The notes under the pieces were generated by a model. The model made no database searches and had not been told where the DNA came from. It was given only the letters and a program-made list of their open reading frames with translations. Shown piece after piece: positions 1 through 5,304 of a stretch of DNA of 5,304 bases. Positions within the stretch are counted from its first letter, which is position 1. Each line of letters opens with the position of its first letter. The translations under genes and the position numbers were made by a program. Origin of the DNA: CAZGWJ01 sp964529445 (GTDB lineage: Bacteria; Oederibacteriota; Muellerivitia; Muellerivitales; Muellerivitaceae); the NCBI GenBank assembly GCA_964529445.1, contig CAZGWJ010000133.1, positions 1 through 5,304 on the forward strand, given 5' to 3'.

Positions 1-3000
1 AGACGCATCCGGACCCTCAGAAATGGTACAACTCCCGGCGGGTCACGGTGAGTTGGGAGGACCCCGAGGACGAATCCGGGGTCGTGGGATACTTCTACGG
101 CCTCGATCAGCGCGCCACCACGGTGCCCGGTTCCGAGGAGGGGTTGTGGACCACCCAGCGGAAGGTCACGCTGGAACTGGTCGACGACGGGGTGTGGTGG
201 TTCCACGTGACGGCCAAGGACAAGGCCGGCAACGTGGGCACCAAGGCCGCCCACCTGGCCCTTCGCGTGGACACGAAAGTGGATCCGCCGGTCATCGCGT
301 CCTCTTCGCACCCCGACGAGCGGGCCTGGACGTCGAATTCCCGCGCGCGTTTCGTGTTCACTCCGCCCGAGGACCGTTCGGGCATCGCCGGGTACTATTA
401 CCTGTTCACGGACCGGGAAAGCCCCGCCTGGGACCCCGAGAAGGCCCATTTCACCGAGCGCACCGAACTGTTCCTGGACATTCCGCACGAGGGGGTCCAT
501 ACCCTGATGGCCGTGTGCCGCGACAACGCGGGCAACCAGGGGACGGACCCGGCCCGCTACACCCTGCGTCTCGACACCTCCGTGGCGCCTCCGCGGATCG
601 CATCGTCCACGCATCCCAAGCCCGACCGCTGGTACGCCGACCGCCGCATCGACCTGTCGTGGGAGGAGCCGCAGGACCTTTCCGGAGTGGAGGGGTACTA
701 CGTGGCGTTCAACCGCGAGGAGCAATGGCCCGTGGACCTCAAGGCCATGCAGTGGACCGCGGGCCGGGGCGCGACCTTCACGGCCACGGACGACGGGCCC
801 TGGTTCGCCCACGTGTGCGCCAAGGACCGCGCCGGCAACGTGGGGCAGGTGTCCCGCTTCAAGGTGATGATCGACTCGAAGGCCGTCCCGCCGACCGTGA
901 AGAGTCCCTCGCACCCGCAGGGGACCTGGTTCCAGGATCCTGATCCCCGATTCTCCTGGGAGGCCCCGCGCGAGCTTTCGGGCGTGAAGGGCTATTATTT
1001 CGTGCTGGACCAGGATCCCCGGACCGTTCCCACGCCCGAAACCGGCACTTTCGTGGATGCCACGGCCGTCCAGTTGGGGCCGCTGGCCGACGGGGAGTGG
1101 TACTTCCATATCATCACCCAGGACGGGGTGGGCAACCTCTCGGCGGCGGCCACGCACGTGCCCGTGCGCATCGACCTGACCCCCCCGAAGTCCCGCATCG
1201 TGCCTTTCCCGCCCTTCATCGACAAGAGCCGCATCCCCGTGGCCTGGGAGGCCTCGGATCCCCTCTCGGGCGTCACCACGTTCGACGTGCAGGTGAGGGA
1301 GGAGGGCAAGGACTGGATGGAGTGCCTCGCGAACACGACCGAGCGCAACGGGGTCTTCCCGGGCGTGGACGGGAAGCAGTACCAGTTCCGCTGCCGCGCG
1401 CGCGATGCGGCGGGAAACGAGGAGTCCTGGCCCCAGGAGGGTTTCGCTTCGGTGCGCGTGGACATCTCGCCTCCGCCGCCCGTCACCGAACTGCACGCGA
1501 CCCCGCGCGCGGGGGGCGACATCGAGTTGACCTGGAAGCCGGTGGAGGACCCCGTCTCCGGCACGAGCTATTACCGCGTCTACCGGAAGATGGACGACCA
1601 GCCCAAGCATCGGATTTCCATCGACGGGCAGGTGACGGGAACCCGCTTCGTCGACAAGGGGTCCAACCTCAAGGAGAACGCGGTGTACTACTACACCGTG
1701 CATCCCGTGGACCGGATGGGCAACGAGCAGCACGAGGGCAACTACATGGCCGCCGCGGTGTCCGATCATGGCGTGGGCGTGCCGGTGGTCTCCTGCGCGT
1801 CGCATCGGCCCGACGCATGGAGCAGCAACCCGAACGCCGTGTTCACGTGGGTGGCTCCGACCGATACCACGGGGGTGGCGGGATACCACTACATCCTGGA
1901 CGGGGAACCCCATACCCGTCCCGGGCCGGGCAAGGGACATTACACGACCGAGTTGAGGGTCCAGTTCGCCAACGTGCCGACGGGGATCTGGTACTTCCAC
2001 ATCGTGGCGCAGGACAAGGCGGGGAACCTGAGTCCCGAGCCGGCCGTCCTGAGGATCCAGGTGGACGCCGACCGTCCGGCGCCCCCCCGCCTGGCCTCCT
2101 CCACCCATCCCGAGCGCAGCCAGTGGTACTCGTCGAACGAGGTGGAACTGACGATGGAGGCGAAGGACAAGGTTTCCGGCCTCGATGGTTTCCTCTGGTA
2201 CGTGGACGCCAACTCGCAGGGCGACGCGGCGAACCGTTCCGACCTTCAGCACACGACGGAGGGTACCCTTCGCGTGACCATCCCGGGGTCCGGCATGTGG
2301 TACGTGCACGTGGCCGTGCGGGACCGGGCCGGCAACATCTCCCCCTGCGAGAATTACCTGGTGCGGGTGGCCTCGGGAACGCTTCCGCCGCCCCAGGTGC
2401 ACTGCTCGACGCATCCCCGGGAGGAACAGCCGGAGTCCAACAACCATCCGGTCTTCACCTGGGAGGACAAGCACGACGGGTCCTTCTCGCCGCTGGGCTA
2501 CGTGTATCGGTTGAGCCCGAAGCCGGAGGACGCGCCCCTCACCGACAAGGACCAGTTCACATCGGAGCGCACGGTGCAATTGAGGAACGTGGCGGAAGGG
2601 ACCTGGTGGTTCCACGTCGCGGCGGTGGGCCCCAACGGCCAACCCAGTCCCCTCTTCTCCAGCGCGAAGATCCAGATCCGTCGCGTGGGAGGCCTTGCCG
2701 GAAGGTTCGTGGCCAAGGACGGGCAGACCCCCGTGGCGGGCGCCAAGGTGGAGATCGTGAGGGCGGGCAAGGTCCTGGCGGCCGCCGTGACGGACAACGG
2801 GGGGAATTTCAAGCTGACGGACATTTCCGAGGGCAAGCACGAACTGCGGCTCTACGGCCCCGGTTCCCCCGTGCTCTTTTTAAGGGACATTCCCGTGGAC
2901 GCCGACCGCGTGAACGGGCCCTACCTCTTCATGGAGGACCTGGGCGTCTTCCCCCTGCCCGCCGAACCGGGGCCTATCCGCATCTACTACTTGCTGAAGG

Positions 3001-3239
3001 AGGATTGCAACGTCACGGTCGAGATCTTCGACGCGGCGGGGACCCTCATCGACAAGGTGGAGGAGAAGAAGGAGGGCGGGGCCTACGCGGTGACCCTCTG
3101 GGATTCCCTGGGCCGTCCGGAAGGGGAGTATCTCTTCAAGTTGTCGGCCAAGAACCTCACGAAGAACTCGATGTCGCGCTTCTCGGTGAAGAAGTTCCAA
3201 TTGCGACGGGCGCAGACCGTCGCAGCGACCACCCCCTGA
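1..3239 (+). CDS. Large modular exported protein with Ig-like/FnIII array, carboxypeptidase-regulatory-like domain and C-terminal FlgD-like Ig domain (5' partial)
   Basis: The frame is open from the left edge (first full codon at base 3) to a TGA at 3237-3239, giving 1078 visible residues; the true start lies upstream. A GTG at 48 is internal, because the codons before it (THPDPQ, then KWYN) already belong to the first repeat. Numbering from base 3, nine modules cover residues 1-894: Ser-x-His-Pro modules at 1-96, 97-197, 198-297, 298-395, 593-695, 696-797 and 798-894, a variant Ig-like module at 396-492, and an FnIII-like module at 493-592. Typical motifs are S-[ST]-H-P, a Trp about eight residues on, D-x-SG-x-x-GY, W-[YW]-[FV]-H-[VI], and D-[KR]-AGN, closing with VD or ID and a PP pair. 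Residues 897-978 resemble a carboxypeptidase-regulatory-like sandwich (VAGAKVEI, then VTDNGGNFKL). Residues 986-1068 resemble a FlgD-like Ig domain (VTVEIFDAAG, GGAYAVTLWD, GEYLFKLSA). No enzyme signature is visible. The inferred role is an exported adhesive or scaffold protein; the ligand is unknown. The reading frame is very secure, the function is not. Confidence 0.93.
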   Translation, partial: THPDPQKWYNSRRVTVSWEDPEDESGVVGYFYGLDQRATTVPGSEEGLWTTQRKVTLELVDDGVWWFHVTAKDKAGNVGTKAAHLALRVDTKVDPPVIASSSHPDERAWTSNSRARFVFTPPEDRSGIAGYYYLFTDRESPAWDPEKAHFTERTELFLDIPHEGVHTLMAVCRDNAGNQGTDPARYTLRLDTSVAPPRIASSTHPKPDRWYADRRIDLSWEEPQDLSGVEGYYVAFNREEQWPVDLKAMQWTAGRGATFTATDDGPWFAHVCAKDRAGNVGQVSRFKVMIDSKAVPPTVKSPSHPQGTWFQDPDPRFSWEAPRELSGVKGYYFVLDQDPRTVPTPETGTFVDATAVQLGPLADGEWYFHIITQDGVGNLSAAATHVPVRIDLTPPKSRIVPFPPFIDKSRIPVAWEASDPLSGVTTFDVQVREEGKDWMECLANTTERNGVFPGVDGKQYQFRCRARDAAGNEESWPQEGFASVRVDISPPPPVTELHATPRAGGDIELTWKPVEDPVSGTSYYRVYRKMDDQPKHRISIDGQVTGTRFVDKGSNLKENAVYYYTVHPVDRMGNEQHEGNYMAAAVSDHGVGVPVVSCASHRPDAWSSNPNAVFTWVAPTDTTGVAGYHYILDGEPHTRPGPGKGHYTTELRVQFANVPTGIWYFHIVAQDKAGNLSPEPAVLRIQVDADRPAPPRLASSTHPERSQWYSSNEVELTMEAKDKVSGLDGFLWYVDANSQGDAANRSDLQHTTEGTLRVTIPGSGMWYVHVAVRDRAGNISPCENYLVRVASGTLPPPQVHCSTHPREEQPESNNHPVFTWEDKHDGSFSPLGYVYRLSPKPEDAPLTDKDQFTSERTVQLRNVAEGTWWFHVAAVGPNGQPSPLFSSAKIQIRRVGGLAGRFVAKDGQTPVAGAKVEIVRAGKVLAAAVTDNGGNFKLTDISEGKHELRLYGPGSPVLFLRDIPVDADRVNGPYLFMEDLGVFPLPAEPGPIRIYYLLKEDCNVTVEIFDAAGTLIDKVEEKKEGGAYAVTLWDSLGRPEGEYLFKLSAKNLTKNSMSRFSVKKFQLRRAQTVAATTP
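3..2684 (+). repeat. Tandem array of nine beta-sandwich modules (protein-level repeat)
   Basis: Module boundaries follow the recurring Pro-Pro pair at the end of each unit. The units are 3-290, 291-593, 594-893, 894-1187, 1188-1478, 1479-1778, 1779-2087, 2088-2393 and 2394-2684, each 291-309 bases. The repeats are clear at protein level but diverged at DNA level. The closest pair seen by eye is the segment around 1099-1140 in unit 4 and 1990-2031 in unit 7, both coding WYFHI followed by a Q-D segment ending GNL. This suggests old duplication, not recent slippage. Units 5 and 6 lack the Ser-x-His-Pro opening. Unit 9 has lost the D-x-AGN motif and reads VGPNGQPS there. Unit boundaries are good to a few residues. 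Confidence 0.85.
2691..2936 (+). other. Carboxypeptidase-regulatory-like domain within the modular protein
   Basis: This is a domain, not a separate gene. The segment reads GLAGRFVAKDG, then TPVAGAKVEIVRAG, a short V-T-D-x-GG-x-F-K-L strand pair, and EGKHELRLYGPG. This order (G-x-V, P-V-x-GA-x-V, T-D-x-x-G-x-F, G-x-[HY]-x-L-x) is the usual pattern of carboxypeptidase D regulatory-like (transthyretin-type) beta-sandwiches, which are common non-catalytic spacers in exported bacterial proteins. It sits between the last Ig-like module and the FlgD-like domain. The assignment is by motif only. Confidence 0.7.
2958..3206 (+). other. FlgD-like Ig domain at the C-terminus of the modular protein
   Basis: This is a domain, not a separate gene. 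After PAEPGPIRIYYLL comes CNVTVEIFDAAGTLI, then a charged KVEEKKEGG turn, AYAVTLWDSLGRP and GEYLFKLSA, ending FSVKKFQLR. The order V-x-I-x-D-x-x-G, G-x-x-x-[VF]-x-W-D-x-x-G and G-x-Y-x-[FY]-x-[LV] is the FlgD-type Ig pattern often found at the C-terminus of secreted proteins in environmental bacteria. In some lineages such C-terminal domains relate to type IX sorting signals. This copy ends in a basic stretch and TVAATTP and lacks the usual Pro-Asn-Pro opening and short GxY-x-[LV]-x-V ending, so a sorting role is only a possibility. Confidence 0.62.
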
Positions 3240-3249
3240 ATCCCTGAAC

Positions 3250-3279
3250 CGCCAAGAACGCCAAGGCCCCTTCGGGGCC
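3250..3279 (+). repeat. CGCCAAG direct repeat plus GGCCCC-TTC-GGGGCC hairpin
   Basis: Just after the stop codon, CGCCAAG occurs twice, 9 bases apart start to start (3250-3256 and 3259-3265). It is followed at once by a 6-bp GC stem, GGCCCC at 3265-3270 and GGGGCC at 3274-3279, with a TTC loop. No T-tract follows, so it is not a complete intrinsic terminator. It could stabilise the mRNA 3' end or be part of a short interspersed repeat. Function is unknown. Confidence 0.5.
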
Positions 3280-3343
3280 ACGCCAGGAACTGCCCTGATG
3301 TAATCTCTGAAAAATACCATCTGCCTTACTGTTTCACTTAGGT

Positions 3344-3374
3344 AGGGGCGACCCATGGGTCGCCCTTTTCTTTT
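3344..3374 (+). terminator. Rho-independent terminator built on a perfect 20-bp palindrome
   Basis: GGGCGACCCATGGGTCGCCC at 3346-3365 is its own reverse complement. An outer G-T wobble (3345/3366) and A-T pair (3344/3367) can extend the stem. TTTTCTTTT follows at 3366-3374. A strong GC stem followed by a T-rich tract about 100 bases past the upstream stop is the classic intrinsic terminator layout, and it would end transcription of the modular gene before the hydrolase gene. The loop is very tight (real pairing would open four or more bases around ATGG), and the sequence also resembles a dispersed REP-type palindrome. Confidence 0.75.
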
Positions 3375-3392
3375 GTCGCCGGTGTCGGCAAC

Positions 3393-3420
3393 TCCTAATT
3401 TCACATTCCTAATTCATCAT
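3393..3420. repeat. Two copies of a 14-base AT-rich unit
   Basis: TCCTAATTTCACAT (3393-3406) is followed directly by TCCTAATTCATCAT (3407-3420). The first eight bases are identical and the remaining six differ by a small rearrangement. The stretch is markedly AT-rich compared with the flanking genes. It lies upstream of the hydrolase promoter and could be a short interspersed repeat or simply promoter-upstream AT-rich DNA. No protein-binding role can be shown from two copies. Confidence 0.5.
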
Positions 3421-3450
3421 TCAGCTCACGCGGAATATTGGCTGACCGAG

Positions 3451-3478
3451 CGTGTAAACGATCATTGAAGGGTATAAT
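3451..3478 (+). promoter_or_regulatory. Putative sigma-70-type promoter for the GH26 gene
   Basis: A perfect TATAAT sits at 3473-3478 in an otherwise GC-rich genome, 50 bases before the hydrolase ATG. The best-placed -35 candidate is CGTGTA at 3451-3456 with a 16-base spacer; it matches TTGACA poorly. There is no TGn extension before the -10. Transcription would start near 3485 and leave an untranslated leader of about 45 bases. The -10 is convincing by position and sequence; the -35 is weak, which would fit an activator-dependent or lineage-specific promoter. Confidence 0.55.
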
Positions 3479-3518
3479 TGAGCAGAAGTATTTTCCGGGC
3501 CGTGGTATCCCCACCCCC

Positions 3519-3524
3519 AAGGCG
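3519..3524 (+). promoter_or_regulatory. Shine-Dalgarno site for the GH26 gene
   Basis: AAGGCG at 3519-3524 lies four bases before the ATG at 3529, with the AAGG core six bases away. It is a partial match to the AGGAGG consensus, but the spacing is good. Together with the signal peptide that begins exactly at this ATG, it supports the chosen start. Confidence 0.55.
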
Positions 3525-3528
3525 TACC

Positions 3529-5304
3529 ATGAAAAAGCCGTCCCTCATCCCAGCCCTCCTCCTGCTCGCATCCGGCCTTTCTGCGGCTCCGACCATCTAT
3601 CAGGCCGAGAACGGAACCCTCGTCGGCACCAACACCTCGACCGCCCTGGCGGGTTACCAGGGCTCGGGCTACGTGGACGGTTTCGATACGGCGGGGGACT
3701 ATTGCCAGGTGACCGTCAACGTGGCGACCGCCGGGATGTACACCATCACCCTCGGCTACGCCGCGACCAACGGCGAGAAGACCAACGACCTCTACGCCAA
3801 CGGTGTCTTCCAGTCATCCGTGTATTTTCCGGCCTCGACCGGGTTCACGTCCGTCTCGGCGGGCATGGTCCCCTTGAACGCAGGGAACAACACCCTGCGC
3901 GTCCAGAACAACTGGGGCTGGTTCTATCTCGACTGGTTCGGCGTGGAAGCGGCCGTCCTGCCGACCTTGAGCGTCCCCACGACCCTCGTGGACACGAGCG
4001 CCACCGCGGCCACCCGTTGTCTCATGAACTACCTGGTGAGCGGGTACGGGACCCGGATCATCTCGGGTCAGCAGGGCACCACGACCAACATGAACTGGCT
4101 CAACACGAACACCGGGCATTACCCGGCCCTGCGCGGGTTCGACATGATGGCCTATTCGCCCTCGCGGGTGGCCTACGGCGAACCGGACCCTCTCGAGGTC
4201 GAGGCCGCCATCGCCTGGTACCAGACGGGAGGCATCGTGCAGTTCCAATGGCATTGGAACGCACCCTCGGGGCTTTTGAACGTCGCGGGATGCGAGTGGT
4301 GGCGCGGTTTCTACACCGATTGCACCACCTTCGACGTCCAGTACGCCATGAACAACCCGACTTCCCAGCAATACACCGACATCCTTCGCGACATCGACGC
4401 CATCGCCGTCCAGCTCAAACGCCTGCGCGACGCGGGGGTGCCCGTCCTGTGGCGGCCCCTGCACGAGGCGCAGGGTGCCTGGTTCTGGTGGGGGGCGAAG
4501 GGCTCGACGGCCTGCAAACAGTTGTACAACCTGGTCTTCGACCGTTTGACGAACTACCACGGTCTTCACAACCTGATCTGGGTCTGGACCACACAGGACA
4601 ACGTCGATTCCCCCAACTGGTATCCGGGGGATTCCCGGGTCGACATCGTGGGGGCCGACATCTACCTGGCGGGACTGAACTATTCACCCTCGACGGGCAT
4701 GTTCTACAACATCGTGAACATGTTCAACGGGCGCAAGCTCGTCGCCATGACCGAGAACGGGACGATCCCGGACCCGGCCTTGATGATCGCCCAGCAGGCG
4801 CGCTGGGCCTGGTTCATGACCTGGGCGGGTTACGAGAGCGATACCTCCCAGAACGCGACCTCCCACGTGAACTACGTCTACGACCATGCCTACGTCATCA
4901 CCCGGGAGGAACTGTCAGGGGTCTATGCGTGCTCCTCCAGCCCAACGGCCACCTTCACCCGCACCCCGACTCTGACCGCGACGCGGACGATGACACCGAC
5001 CCTTACGAGGACGCCGACCCCGACCTTCACGAACACCCTTACGAGGACCTCGACCGCCACGGTCACCCGAAGCCCCACGCCCTCGCAGACCTCGACGCCA
5101 ACTGCGACCAGGACCCTGACGAATACGGCGACGGGCACGGTCACGAATACTCGGACAAGAACCGCTTCGGCAACCGTGACGAGGAGTCCCACCCCCACCC
5201 TCACCCCAACACCGACCCATACCCTGACAGCGACGAACACCCCCTCCCCGACCCCGACCCTCACGAACCCTTTGACGTGGGCCGTAACCGCCACCGGGAC
5301 TCGC
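3529..5304 (+). CDS. Secreted GH26 beta-mannanase with N-terminal CBM35-like domain and X-Thr linker (3' partial)
   Basis: The frame runs from ATG at 3529 to the right edge without a stop (592 codons). Residues 1-20 are a Sec signal peptide: KK, a Leu-rich core, and likely cleavage at A19 or A20, with no lipobox Cys. Residues 23-139 fit a CBM35-like carbohydrate-binding domain: YQAENGTL, GSGYVDGF, GDYCQVTVNV, MYTITLGYA, LNAGNNTLRVQ and YLDWFGVE. Residues from about 145 to 467 fit a GH26 (alpha/beta)8 domain: IISGQQG, QWHWNAP (H242, W243), WWRGFYTD, WRPLHEAQGAWFWWG with H312 and the acid/base E313, GADIYLAG with Y379, and MTENG with the nucleophile E409. The 96-residue gap between the two glutamates is normal for this retaining clan A family. 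Predicted action is endo-hydrolysis of beta-1,4-mannan, galactomannan or glucomannan outside the cell. Some GH26 enzymes instead cut beta-1,3-xylan or mixed-linkage glucan, so the substrate is inferred. Residues 472-592 are an X-Thr linker, implying a further domain beyond the window. Confidence 0.94.
   Translation, partial: MKKPSLIPALLLLASGLSAAPTIYQAENGTLVGTNTSTALAGYQGSGYVDGFDTAGDYCQVTVNVATAGMYTITLGYAATNGEKTNDLYANGVFQSSVYFPASTGFTSVSAGMVPLNAGNNTLRVQNNWGWFYLDWFGVEAAVLPTLSVPTTLVDTSATAATRCLMNYLVSGYGTRIISGQQGTTTNMNWLNTNTGHYPALRGFDMMAYSPSRVAYGEPDPLEVEAAIAWYQTGGIVQFQWHWNAPSGLLNVAGCEWWRGFYTDCTTFDVQYAMNNPTSQQYTDILRDIDAIAVQLKRLRDAGVPVLWRPLHEAQGAWFWWGAKGSTACKQLYNLVFDRLTNYHGLHNLIWVWTTQDNVDSPNWYPGDSRVDIVGADIYLAGLNYSPSTGMFYNIVNMFNGRKLVAMTENGTIPDPALMIAQQARWAWFMTWAGYESDTSQNATSHVNYVYDHAYVITREELSGVYACSSSPTATFTRTPTLTATRTMTPTLTRTPTPTFTNTLTRTSTATVTRSPTPSQTSTPTATRTLTNTATGTVTNTRTRTASATVTRSPTPTLTPTPTHTLTATNTPSPTPTLTNPLTWAVTATGTR
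3595..3945 (+). other. CBM35-like carbohydrate-binding domain of the GH26 enzyme
   Basis: This domain covers residues 23-139 of the enzyme. The opening Y-x-AEN, the G-x-GYVD core, the middle strand M-Y-T-I-T-L-x-Y, the L-x-AGNNT-L-R turn and the closing D135 in YLDWFGVE follow the CBM35 (and related CBM6) beta-sandwich order. N-terminal CBM35 domains are known partners of GH26 mannanases. CBM35 members bind mannan, uronic acids or galactosides, so ligand choice cannot be read from motifs alone. CBM6 is the main alternative. Confidence 0.78.
4942..5304 (+). repeat. Alternating X-Thr linker repeat
   Basis: From P472 to the window end the protein follows a two-residue period: of 60 consecutive X-[T] positions, 53 are Thr, five Ser, one Pro and one Ala. 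The X residue is mostly Pro, Arg, Leu, Ala, Asn or Val. A higher-order unit is also visible: residues 502-519 (5032-5085) match residues 540-557 (5146-5199) closely, both containing ATVTRSPTP, 38 residues apart. Pattern strength drops near the edge (NPLTWAVTATGT), which may mark the approach of the next domain. Such linkers are extended, often glycosylated spacers between catalytic and binding or anchoring domains. Confidence 0.9.

Noticed and set aside
48..50. GTG as the start of the modular protein
   Set aside because: The same frame is open back to the window edge, and the residues before the GTG (THPDPQ, KWYN, SRRVT) complete the first repeat unit, so the gene begins upstream of the window.
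2958..3239. Canonical type IX secretion C-terminal signal on the modular protein
   Set aside because: The domain is FlgD-like, but the usual Pro-Asn-Pro opening and the short terminal strand pattern are missing, so calling it a sorting signal would go beyond the evidence.
1097..3247. 716-codon open frame in the second forward frame
   Set aside because: It overlaps the modular gene throughout. Its translation is Arg/Gly/Pro-rich with no domain pattern, as expected of an off-frame shadow in GC-rich coding DNA. The 23-943 frame is rejected for the same reason.
2880..3404. 174-codon minus-strand open frame spanning the terminator
   Set aside because: Its first residues are only the translation of the AT-rich region and the palindrome (giving GRPMGRPY), and the rest is antisense to the FlgD-like domain. 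It has no recognisable domain.
3421..3454. Short inverted repeats TCAGC/GCTGA and CACGC/GCGTG as an operator
   Set aside because: The arms are only five bases with loops of 15 and 18 bases, which is expected by chance in a region this size.
3814..4569. 251-codon minus-strand open frame
   Set aside because: It is antisense to the GH26 catalytic domain, whose motifs and catalytic residues clearly identify the coding strand.
4923..5294. 123-codon minus-strand open frame rich in Val, Gly and Arg
   Set aside because: This is the reverse complement of the X-Thr linker codons. The alternating V-x-V pattern is a by-product of the Thr repeat.
4942..5304. CRISPR-like or satellite DNA repeat
   Set aside because: The periodicity is six bases, set by Thr codons in an open frame, with varied synonymous codons and no conserved repeat/spacer structure.

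Overview
The window reads as a GC-rich chromosomal (or metagenome contig) segment of a bacterium that exports large modular proteins. It carries two protein-coding genes, both on the + strand and both cut by the window edges, separated by a 289-base intergenic region that is much more AT-rich than the genes. There is no RNA gene, CRISPR array, transposase or phage gene. Codon third positions are strongly C/G-biased in both genes, so neither looks foreign to the other. The combination of long Ig-like/FnIII arrays, a FlgD-like Ig domain at a C-terminus and an alternating X-Thr linker in a glycoside hydrolase is a style seen in environmental bacteria, including poorly cultured candidate phyla. 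The phylum cannot be fixed from this sequence alone.

Region 1 (1-3239) is the 3' part of a large repeat protein, 1078 residues visible. It holds nine tandem modules of roughly 96-103 residues: seven of a distinctive Ser-x-His-Pro type, one variant Ig-like module and one fibronectin type III-like module. A carboxypeptidase-regulatory-like beta-sandwich and a FlgD-like Ig domain follow. It is most likely an exported or surface-exposed binding or scaffold protein; no catalytic domain is visible.

Region 2 (3240-3528) is intergenic. It contains a short GC hairpin beside a CGCCAAG direct repeat, a perfect 20-bp palindrome followed by a T-rich tract (an intrinsic terminator that also looks like a REP-type element), an AT-rich stretch with two copies of a 14-base unit, a perfect TATAAT -10 hexamer, and a modest Shine-Dalgarno sequence before the next gene.

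Region 3 (3529-5304 and beyond) is the 5' part of a secreted glycoside hydrolase: signal peptide, CBM35-like carbohydrate-binding domain, GH26 (beta-mannanase family) catalytic domain with both expected catalytic glutamates, and then at least 121 residues in which every second residue is almost always Thr. The reading frame is still open at the window end, so at least one more domain may follow the linker.

The terminator and promoter between the genes suggest separate transcription. The shared theme is extracellular: one modular surface or secreted beta-sandwich protein and one secreted enzyme predicted to act on mannan-type plant polysaccharide. A direct functional link between them is not shown by the sequence.
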